Part shown: one piece after another, positions 9,165 to 16,005 of the stretch | Layout of the letters: each line of letters opens with the position of its first letter | How positions within the stretch are numbered: position 1 is the first letter of the stretch | From: Planctomycetaceae bacterium | GTDB lineage: Bacteria > Planctomycetota > Planctomycetia > Planctomycetales > Planctomycetaceae | DNA length: 46,086 bases | Assembly: GCA_021732845.1 (NCBI GenBank) | Contig: JAKFUF010000186.1 | Location: forward strand, 1-46,086 | Direction of reading: 5' to 3' | Translations under genes and position numbers: made by a program | Notes under the pieces: model-generated | The model's database searches: none | What the model saw: only the letters and a program-made list of their open reading frames with translations | Told to the model about the DNA's origin: nothing

Positions 9165-12038
9165 GTGTTCGACCTGATCCCAGCGTCTTTCAGCCGCTTT
9201 TTTTCATCCTTTTCGTTCCCCACGTTTGTCTTCCCGGAACTTTGCCTGCTGGCAATTCCGCTGGGGTTTGCCTACCACCGCTGGGGGCGGACACGGGGGA
9301 TCACCGGTGGCCTGCGCGTTGCCCTGCTGTTTGTGCTGCTGCTGGCCCTGATGGGGCCGATGCTGAATCTGGGTGGCGAGGGGGTCGACATCATCACCGT
9401 GGTTGACCGCTCGAGGTCACTGCCGGTGGACGCCGAGGGCCGTATTCACGAACTGTTGCAAAACCTGTTTCGCAACCGCGGCCGCGGCGACCGCGTGGGG
9501 ATTGTCACGTTTGGCAGCACACCCGCGGTCGAGCGACTGCTGACGACGGACGGAGTGCCGGGTGAGTACACGCAGCGGGTGCTGCCCGACGGCAGCGATT
9601 TGAATGAAGCCCTGCTGGCAGCGATCAGCCTTGTGGACCCCAACCGGCCCGCGCGGATTCTCGTGCTGTCGGACGGCGAAGCCAACGGTGCGACACCCAC
9701 CGCCGCCGCGCGGCGGGCCAAGGAACTGGGGGTGCCGATCGACTACCGCGAGTTCGCCCGTCCGCATGTCGGCGACCTGGCGGTGCAGTCACTCGACCTC
9801 CCGGAAACCGTCCATCCGCTGGAGCCGTTTCAGTACTCGGTCTGGGTCTATGCCGACAAGGACACCGAGGGCACCGTCTCCATCACCCGTGACGGGAAAC
9901 TGGTCTCGAAGGACAAGCAGCCACGGCCGCTGCAGGCGGGGATGAACCGGCTGTTGTTTCGCGACCTGCTGGAAGGCGGCGGGCTGCACGATTATGAAGT
10001 TCGGGTCGACCTGCCAGGCGACCCGCTGGTGGAGAACAACCGCGGCGCGGGCGTGGTGCGAGTGGAAGCCGGTCCGAAGCTGCTGGTGCTCAATGAAGAC
10101 GGCCAGCCCGACAACTTCGTGCGGGCGCTGGAGGGCGGCCGGATCCCCGTCGATGTCCGCGCCGCCAAGAGCTTTCCGCTCAGTCCGGATAGTCTCGATC
10201 CGTACCGGGCGGTCGTGGTGGAAAACATCCCCGCCGCCACGTTCGGCCGGGTCAAGATGGAGCGGCTGGCGCAGTTCGTGGAAGACGCTGGCGGTGGCCT
10301 GCTGGTGACCGGCGGTGAGCGGAGTTTTGGCAACGGCGGCTACTTCAAAAGCCCGCTGGACGAGGTGCTTCCGGTCTCCATGGAAATGCGCGAGGAACAC
10401 CGCAAGACGCGGCTGGCCATGGCGATTGCCCTCGACCGTTCGGGCAGCATGACCGCCCCGGTCAAGGGCGGCAAAGTGAAGATGGACCTGGCCAACCTGG
10501 GTACCGCCGAGTGCATTCGGCTGCTGTCGCCGGGCGACAGCGTGGCGGTCATCGCCGTGGACAGTTCGCCGCACACGATCCAAGGGCTGACGAATGTCGA
10601 CGACCCGGAACCGATCGCCTCCAAGGTGTTGAAGATCGAAAGCACCGGTGGCGGCATCTTCGTCTACGAGGCCCTGGTGGCCGCCGGACATGAACTGGCC
10701 AAGGCCGAGCAGGCGACCAAGCACATCATTCTGTTCTCTGACGCCGCCGACAGCGAAGAGCCTGGCGACTACAAGCGGCTGTTGGACGATTTTGAAAAGT
10801 CCGGCATCACGGTCAGCGTCATCGGCTTGGGCAGCAAGTCGGATGTCGATGCCGCCCTGCTGGAAGACGTGGCGAAGCGTGGGAAGGGGAACATCATGTT
10901 CACCGAGGACGCGGAAGAGCTGCCGCGGCTGTTCACGCAGGACACCATGAGCGTGGCCCGCAGCAGTTTCGTCAAGAAGGACAAGATGACGCAGCCCAAC
11001 GGCATTGCCGGGCAGACCGTGCCGACCGGGCAGTTGATCGCCGAGTTCGTTTCTGGCAACTTCCCGAATGTCGACGGTTACAACCTGAGCTACCTCAAGC
11101 CGGACGCGACGTTGGGTGTGGTGTCGCAGGATGAATACAAGGCTCCGTGGGCGGCCTACTGGTACCGTGGCCTGGGACGCGTGGCTGCCGTCACGGTCGA
11201 AGTCGATGGCCCACATTCCGGGGAGTTCGGGAAATGGGAAAATTACGGTGACTTCGCCGTGACGATCGGCCGCTGGCTGCTGGGGGGCGGCGACCTGCAG
11301 TCGGCCTATGTCAAAATGTCCCGTGAGGGGCAGGATGCGGTCGTGTCGCTGGAACTGGATCCCGACCGGCCGCTGAAGTCTGGTGCCGACGCGCCGACCC
11401 TCGTCGTCCTGACGCCGGGTGAGGAGCGGGAAGATGCACTTCGCATCCCCTTCCAGTGGAACGGCCCCAACACCCTGCAGACCCGGTTCCCGCTGACCCG
11501 CAGCGGCACTTACCGCTCCGTTGTGTCGGTGAAAGGCATAGATCCCATTCGAGTCCCGGTCGTCACGCTGCCGTATTCTCCGGAGTTCATGCCCCGCGTC
11601 GGCCTGCCCACGGGGCAGGCGACCCTCAAGGCGGTGGCCGACCTCACCGGAGGCAAATCGCGGATTGACGTGCTGGAAGTCTTTGGCGACCGTCCGCGTT
11701 CCGCTCGCATGCTCCCGCTCCTCCCGTGGCTCGCCATCCTGGCGATAATCCTGCTGCTGGTTGAAATCGCCGGCCGGCGGCTGTCGCTCTGGGCCAAACT
11801 CGTCGAGTACGTCACCCCCGAAGGTGCCGTCGCCCCCCCGCCAAAGGCGGCATCGGTCGTCCGCTCCATCAAGCCGATTGTGACACCCGTGCGACCCCAG
11901 CGTGGTTCAACCGCCCCACAACCGACCACCGCCACCACCGTGGCTCAAGTCACGCCCGAACCGGCCAAGTCGAACACCCCCACGACCGAGGATGTCTACG
12001 GAGCGGCGAAACGCCGCGCCCGCAGGCGGCTGGAGTAG
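9165..12038 (+). CDS. Membrane protein with two VWA domains and a GATase-like domain
   Basis: About 957 residues from GTG 9165; an in-frame TTG at 9084 is an alternative, but the added residues look non-native. Order: two N-terminal membrane segments (FPELCLLAIPLGFAYH; VALLFVLLLALMGPM), a first VWA domain with a DRSRS variant of the DxSxS metal site (near 81-85), a middle beta-rich part, a class-I-glutamine-amidotransferase-like segment with the GGERSFGNGGY signature, a second VWA domain with a canonical DRSGSM site (near 424-429), then a membrane helix (LLPWLAILAIILLLVEI) and a Pro/Thr-rich, basic tail ending AKRRARRRLE. This layout matches BatA/BatB-like planctomycete proteins whose role is not established. 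It heads a tight unit with two LRR genes (6-bp gap to the next ATG). Confidence 0.9.
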   Translation: MFDLIPASFSRFFSSFSFPTFVFPELCLLAIPLGFAYHRWGRTRGITGGLRVALLFVLLLALMGPMLNLGGEGVDIITVVDRSRSLPVDAEGRIHELLQNLFRNRGRGDRVGIVTFGSTPAVERLLTTDGVPGEYTQRVLPDGSDLNEALLAAISLVDPNRPARILVLSDGEANGATPTAAARRAKELGVPIDYREFARPHVGDLAVQSLDLPETVHPLEPFQYSVWVYADKDTEGTVSITRDGKLVSKDKQPRPLQAGMNRLLFRDLLEGGGLHDYEVRVDLPGDPLVENNRGAGVVRVEAGPKLLVLNEDGQPDNFVRALEGGRIPVDVRAAKSFPLSPDSLDPYRAVVVENIPAATFGRVKMERLAQFVEDAGGGLLVTGGERSFGNGGYFKSPLDEVLPVSMEMREEHRKTRLAMAIALDRSGSMTAPVKGGKVKMDLANLGTAECIRLLSPGDSVAVIAVDSSPHTIQGLTNVDDPEPIASKVLKIESTGGGIFVYEALVAAGHELAKAEQATKHIILFSDAADSEEPGDYKRLLDDFEKSGITVSVIGLGSKSDVDAALLEDVAKRGKGNIMFTEDAEELPRLFTQDTMSVARSSFVKKDKMTQPNGIAGQTVPTGQLIAEFVSGNFPNVDGYNLSYLKPDATLGVVSQDEYKAPWAAYWYRGLGRVAAVTVEVDGPHSGEFGKWENYGDFAVTIGRWLLGGGDLQSAYVKMSREGQDAVVSLELDPDRPLKSGADAPTLVVLTPGEEREDALRIPFQWNGPNTLQTRFPLTRSGTYRSVVSVKGIDPIRVPVVTLPYSPEFMPRVGLPTGQATLKAVADLTGGKSRIDVLEVFGDRPRSARMLPLLPWLAILAIILLLVEIAGRRLSLWAKLVEYVTPEGAVAPPPKAASVVRSIKPIVTPVRPQRGSTAPQPTTATTVAQVTPEPAKSNTPTTEDVYGAAKRRARRRLE

Positions 12039-12044
12039 GATTCC

Positions 12045-13271
12045 ATGAAACTGCGTCTCCCCAAGCTCCGGTGGCTCATCACTGCAACGATCTTGCTGGC
12101 GCTTGTGGGGCTGGGACTCGCGGTATGGATCCCGTACCAGCGGACACAGTGGCTGGTGTGGGAGATGGAACGGCTGCGCCAGGTCGAACATGCAGAGGCC
12201 TATGCCACCGTCGGCTCTGCCATTCCTAAATGGATGCTCGATAGGACAAGAGGGTGGCTTCCCGAAGCGTGTGCGGCACTCTTCAACACCCGCGTCACCG
12301 TGGTGTGTGTCAATGATGCATCCGTGGATGACGAGTGGCTCGCGCACCTCCGCGGGATGCATGCAATTACCCAACTCGATCTAAATGGCACCTCGGTCAG
12401 CGATTCAGGACTGCAGCATTTGTCGGACCTCCAAAACCTGGAGTACCTGCGTGTGTCGGGCAAACGCATCACCGATGAAGGCCTGAGGCATTTGACCCGG
12501 CTCAAGAATTTGAGAGAACTGGACCTGAGCTACACCGCAGTCACCGGGCGATCATTGGGGGAATTGTCCGCGTTGACGGCGTTGGGAGAGCTGCGGTTGG
12601 AGAAAACCTCGCTCGATGACCAGGGGATGGCAGAATTGCGATACTTTCCCAAGCTCACCTCCCTCGCGATTTCGCAGACGAAGGTCACCGATGTGGGGAT
12701 GCATCATCTGGCAGTTCTGCCCAAATTGTGCTGGCTCGATCTCGAAAACACGCGCATGAGTGACCGCTCGCTTTCGACGCTGAGTACTCTCGGCAACTTG
12801 AGCATTGTTTTCCTTTCCGACACTGCGGTTACGGATGCAGGTCTTGCGCAACTGGCTGGGTTAAGAAGACTCCGTGGAATCCGTCTCGATGGCACGAAGG
12901 TGACCGGGCGCGGGCTGGCGGGCTTCCCGTCACTGGATTTCCTCGACCTGTCACGCACTCCGGCAGATGATGCGGGCCTGCGGTGCATTCCCCGTGGTTC
13001 CACTGCAATCTGCCTCGCAGAGACGCAAATTACCGACGAGGGGCTGTGGTATCTGGTGATCGCCAATTCCTTTCGAGGCGATCCCTCGAAGTCAAAAATG
13101 CCGGCGTTGGACCTGAGTTCGACAAACATCACCGATCGGGGTCTGCGGTTTCTCGCCATCACCGACGGTGTCCATGTGAATGTCAGCAGTACGGCCTGTT
13201 CCGCAGCCGCCGTCGCAGAGGTCATGAAGCTCCGCCGTGATTTGGGAGTGCAAGGGGACATTGCGAGGTAA
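12045..13271 (+). CDS. Membrane-anchored leucine-rich-repeat protein, copy 1
   Basis: 408 residues. An N-terminal basic segment and one membrane helix (LITATILLALVGLGLAVWIPY) are followed by ~11 leucine-rich repeats of the ~24-residue cysteine-containing/bacterial type: LQHLSDLQNLEYLRVSGKRI, LRHLTRLKNLRELDLSYTAV and so on, each with a T-x-V/I-(T/S)-D-x-G-L turn. LRRs form a curved solenoid for protein binding; anchored this way it probably faces the periplasm or another compartment. It starts 6 bp after the VWA gene, with a GTAGGA ribosome site overlapping the upstream stop region, so translation is probably coupled. It is a tandem paralogue of the next gene. Confidence 0.88.
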   Translation: MKLRLPKLRWLITATILLALVGLGLAVWIPYQRTQWLVWEMERLRQVEHAEAYATVGSAIPKWMLDRTRGWLPEACAALFNTRVTVVCVNDASVDDEWLAHLRGMHAITQLDLNGTSVSDSGLQHLSDLQNLEYLRVSGKRITDEGLRHLTRLKNLRELDLSYTAVTGRSLGELSALTALGELRLEKTSLDDQGMAELRYFPKLTSLAISQTKVTDVGMHHLAVLPKLCWLDLENTRMSDRSLSTLSTLGNLSIVFLSDTAVTDAGLAQLAGLRRLRGIRLDGTKVTGRGLAGFPSLDFLDLSRTPADDAGLRCIPRGSTAICLAETQITDEGLWYLVIANSFRGDPSKSKMPALDLSSTNITDRGLRFLAITDGVHVNVSSTACSAAAVAEVMKLRRDLGVQGDIAR

Positions 13272-13283
13272 GCGAGTCGACTC

Positions 13284-14510
13284 ATGAAACTGCGTCTCCC
13301 TTCCCTCCGGTGGCTGATCGCCGCCACTGCTCTGCTGGTCCTCATCGGGCTGAGCCTCGCGGTGTGGGTGCCGTATCAGCGGACGCAGTGGCTGGTGCGG
13401 GAAGTGGAGTGGTACAACCAACTGCAGCTTTCGTCTGCGCAGATCGAACGCGAATCCACGATTCCAAAATGGGTTCGCACGTGGATTGGAAATTGGATTC
13501 CTGAACCATGTACGGGGCTCTTCAAGACCCGCGTCACGGAACTGCGTCTCAACCATCCATCGGTCGATGACCAGTGGCTCACCCGTCTCCACGGAATGAG
13601 TTCAGTCCTCGTCCTCGACCTGTCTTGCACCTCCGTCAGCGATGAGGGTCTGCAGCATTTGTCAGGCCTCCAAAACCTGGAGTGCCTGCGGCTGGGTGGC
13701 ACGCGAGTTACCGACGACGGGTTGAAGCAACTGGCACGATTGCGAAAACTGCGAGAGCTGAATCTCACCTCGACGGCCATCACCGGTCACACGTTCGGTG
13801 CATTGTCCGGATTGGCAGAGTTGACGGATCTTCGGCTGGAGAACACTAAATTTGACGATCGGGGAATGGCAGAATTACGATATTTCCCACGGCTGACTTC
13901 GCTGAAAATCTGGCGAACGAAGGTGACTGACGCAGGGATAACCAATCTGGCAAATCTGAGAAACCTTCAGGTGTTGGATCTCGGAGGCACGGGTGTCAGC
14001 GATGGCGCATTGGCGACGCTCGGAGCCCTCAGCGAACTGACTCAACTTGGCCTTTCCGAAACGCCGGTGACGGATGCGGGTGTCGCGCAATTGGCCCGTT
14101 TAGAGAATCTGAAGGGGCTCTGGCTTGAACGCACGCAAGTGACCGGGCGGGGCCTGGCGGGCTTTCGTCCGCTGCAGGACCTCAACCTGTCGCGCACCCC
14201 TGTGGATGATGCCGGTCTTCGATGCGTCCCACGCGTGCTGGCGGAGATCCGTCTGGCAGAGACGCGGATCACAGATGCCGGTCTCCTTCGTCTGGCCCAG
14301 GTTAATTCAAGGAACTGGAGTTGGCCGATGACTTCCTCAGTGCGGACCGATCTGGCGAAAACACGGATCACTGACCGCGGACTCCATTATCTTGCCGTCA
14401 TCGACAATGTCCATGTCGGTGTTCGTGACACCGCCTGTACTGCCCCTGGTGTCGCGGAAGAGACAAGGTTGCGCAACGATTTGTGGCTGAGGGGGAGCAT
14501 TTCCAGGTGA
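13284..14510 (+). CDS. Membrane-anchored leucine-rich-repeat protein, copy 2
   Basis: 408 residues, exactly the same length as the preceding gene and closely similar along its length: the same MKLRLP start, a membrane helix (LIAATALLVLIGLSLAVWVPY), the RTQWLV segment, then ~11 LRRs (LQHLSGLQNLECLRLGGTRV, LKQLARLRKLRELNLTSTAI). Conserved blocks such as GMAELRYFP and TQVTGRGLAGF are shared. The copies arose by tandem duplication and have since diverged, most in the convex-face residues. Twelve base pairs separate them, so they are almost certainly co-transcribed with the VWA gene. The binding partner is unknown. Confidence 0.88.
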   Translation: MKLRLPSLRWLIAATALLVLIGLSLAVWVPYQRTQWLVREVEWYNQLQLSSAQIERESTIPKWVRTWIGNWIPEPCTGLFKTRVTELRLNHPSVDDQWLTRLHGMSSVLVLDLSCTSVSDEGLQHLSGLQNLECLRLGGTRVTDDGLKQLARLRKLRELNLTSTAITGHTFGALSGLAELTDLRLENTKFDDRGMAELRYFPRLTSLKIWRTKVTDAGITNLANLRNLQVLDLGGTGVSDGALATLGALSELTQLGLSETPVTDAGVAQLARLENLKGLWLERTQVTGRGLAGFRPLQDLNLSRTPVDDAGLRCVPRVLAEIRLAETRITDAGLLRLAQVNSRNWSWPMTSSVRTDLAKTRITDRGLHYLAVIDNVHVGVRDTACTAPGVAEETRLRNDLWLRGSISR

Positions 14511-14522
14511 CGGAGCAGCCCC

Positions 14523-14560
14523 ATGAAACGGCATCTTCCCGCGGAGTGGCTCAGCAATTG
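14523..14560 (+). pseudogene. Remnant of a third LRR paralogue start
   Basis: Twelve bases after copy 2 stops, an ATG followed by AAACGGCATCTTCCC and, a little later, GTGGCTCAGC matches the first ~35 bases of both LRR genes (ATGAAACTGCGTCTCCC...GTGGCT). The encoded MKRHLPAEWL parallels MKLRLPKLRW. No membrane helix or LRR follows, so it looks like a truncated third copy. The frame stays open into the repeat protein, but a better start for that gene lies at 14724. Confidence 0.4.
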
Positions 14561-14643
14561 CGTCCAGCGTCGGGTGGGCTCTCGCCACGCTACGGTTGAA
14601 CCATTGGAACTGGAGATTTCTAGACATTTTTCTAGATTTTCTA

Positions 14644-14671
14644 TTGACACACAATCACGGACAGATACAAA
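14644..14671 (+). promoter_or_regulatory. Candidate sigma-70-type promoter
   Basis: A perfect -35 TTGACA (14644-14649) is followed after 16 bp by TACAAA (14666-14671), a partial match to a -10 box. It lies in an unusually AT-rich patch and just downstream of two TCTAGA palindromes (14619 and 14631) spaced 12 bp. It is well placed to drive the repeat protein gene whose start is at 14724. Confidence 0.35.
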
Positions 14672-14723
14672 TGTATTCTGCACAAACGTATCAAACAGAA
14701 TTCTGAGAGGTCCGGAGCAGATC

Positions 14724-15851
14724 ATGCAGCGCGGGTGGAACGGCAGCAGCAGCGTGGCACAGCATCAGATGGCCGGTGCGGCCATGAACCGCTGCGCGAT
14801 GCTGGCTGTCGTCCTGGGGGCTTTGCTCAGCCTGGCATCTCTTGGCCGGGCAATGACGGTCAGGCTGCCAACGGTGGCGACTGGCGTCCGTCTGGTCCCA
14901 CGTCTGGCACGCAGTGATGACCGAGACCACTGGAGCCTGGCTGCTGTCGCCACAGCGATCGCCTGTGGCAAGCCGCTTGCGGTGCATATCTCGTTGGAGT
15001 TGTCGATGGTGGCGGCACCCGAGCAAGGCCGGAACAAAGGCCTGCTGCATTCGCCAACAACGGCGGCAGGATTTACCATCCATGTCGCGTCGCCGTTTGC
15101 GGAGAATGCCGAAACCACGGTGGCAACTCAGGGCGATTCAACCGTCAGCGCGGCGTCGGCCAGCGGAAGTGCGCCGCCCGTCAGCGCGGCGTCGGCCAGC
15201 GGAAGTGCGCCGCCCGTCAGCGCGGCGTCGGCCAGCAGAAGTGCGCCGCCCATCAGCGTGGCGTCGGCCAGCAGAAGTGCGCCGCCCGTCAGCGTGACGT
15301 CGGCCAGCAGAAGTGCGCCGCCCGTCAGCGTGACGTCGGCCAGCAGAAGTGCGCCGCCCGTCAGCGCGGCGTCGGCCAGCGGAAGTGCGCCGCCCGTCAG
15401 CGCGGCGTCGGCGAGCAGAAGTGCGCCGCCTGTCAGCTCGGCGTTGGCCAGCAGAAGTGCGCCGCCCGTCAGCGCGGCGTCGGCCAGCAGAAGTGCGCCG
15501 CCCGTCAGCGCGGCGTCGGCCAGCAGAAGTGCGCCGCCCGTCAGCGCGGCGTCGGCCAGCGGAAGTGCGCCGCCCGTCAGCGCGGCGTCGGCCAGCGGAA
15601 GTGCGCCGCCCGTCAGCGCGGCGTCGGCCAGCAGAAGTGCGCCGCCCGTCAGCGCGGCGTCGGCCAGCAGAAGTGCGCCGCCCGTCAGCGCGGCGTCGGC
15701 CAGCAGAAGTGCGCCGCCCGTCAGCGCGGCGTCGGCCAGCGGAAGTGCGCCGCCCGTCAGCGCGGCGTCGACCAGCGGACGTGCGCCGCCCATCAGCGCG
15801 GCGTCGACCATCAGAAGTGCGCCGCCTGTCAGCGCGGCCTCTGGCAGTTGA
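14724..15851 (+). CDS. Exported Ser/Ala/Pro repeat protein
   Basis: A start at ATG 14724 is preferred because GGAG sits six bases upstream. It gives ~375 residues. A hydrophobic stretch (MLAVVLGALLSLASLGRA) near residues 25-45 looks like a signal peptide or anchor. A unique region of ~100 residues follows, then nineteen tandem 12-residue units of consensus SAASASRSAPPV and a short tail. This is the only forward frame that stays open through all nineteen repeats; a competing forward frame is interrupted by TGA in repeats 5 and 6. Ser/Ala/Pro repeats suggest an extended, possibly surface-exposed stalk. Two minus-strand frames also stay open, so coding status is likely but unproven. No family recognised. 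Confidence 0.55.
   Translation: MQRGWNGSSSVAQHQMAGAAMNRCAMLAVVLGALLSLASLGRAMTVRLPTVATGVRLVPRLARSDDRDHWSLAAVATAIACGKPLAVHISLELSMVAAPEQGRNKGLLHSPTTAAGFTIHVASPFAENAETTVATQGDSTVSAASASGSAPPVSAASASGSAPPVSAASASRSAPPISVASASRSAPPVSVTSASRSAPPVSVTSASRSAPPVSAASASGSAPPVSAASASRSAPPVSSALASRSAPPVSAASASRSAPPVSAASASRSAPPVSAASASGSAPPVSAASASGSAPPVSAASASRSAPPVSAASASRSAPPVSAASASRSAPPVSAASASGSAPPVSAASTSGRAPPISAASTIRSAPPVSAASGS
15147..15830 (+). repeat. Minisatellite, 19 tandem copies of a 36-bp unit
   Basis: Nineteen head-to-tail 36-bp units with unit start AGCGCGGCGTCGGCCAGC and end AGAAGTGCGCCGCCCGTC, followed by a half unit. Copies differ at few sites, chiefly AGA/GGA in the seventh codon. The period is a multiple of three, so copy-number changes keep the frame. 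There are no spacers, so it is not a CRISPR array. Confidence 0.95.
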
Positions 15852-16005
15852 ACGCGGCTCCGGATGCTGGGCCGCAGATTGCATTCACCCCCAGTCCGTG
15901 GCACAGTATCGGCAATCACCTCCACGGATGTCTCGGCAGTCCGCCGGGGGCATCGGATTTTTGTTGTCTCGACTTGTGTTGGCATCAATGCACGCTGGAG
16001 TTGTC

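Noticed and set aside
9789-11216. Long minus-strand open frame (475 codons)
   Set aside because: Shadow of the VWA gene; His/Gln/Arg-rich composition typical of antisense frames in GC-rich DNA.
15147-15830. CRISPR array
   Set aside because: Units are directly abutting with no unique spacers and no cas genes nearby.
15128-15988. Minus-strand frame encoding ADAALTGGALLL-type repeats
   Set aside because: Open only because the GC-rich 36-bp unit lacks stops in that frame; no ribosome site or unique domain supports it.
15349-16005. Upstream extension of the 960-residue protein through the repeats as an Arg/Pro-rich N-terminus
   Set aside because: That frame is the minisatellite read out of register and is interrupted by TGA in two units; the ATG at 16006 gives a normal acidic N-terminus and membrane anchor.
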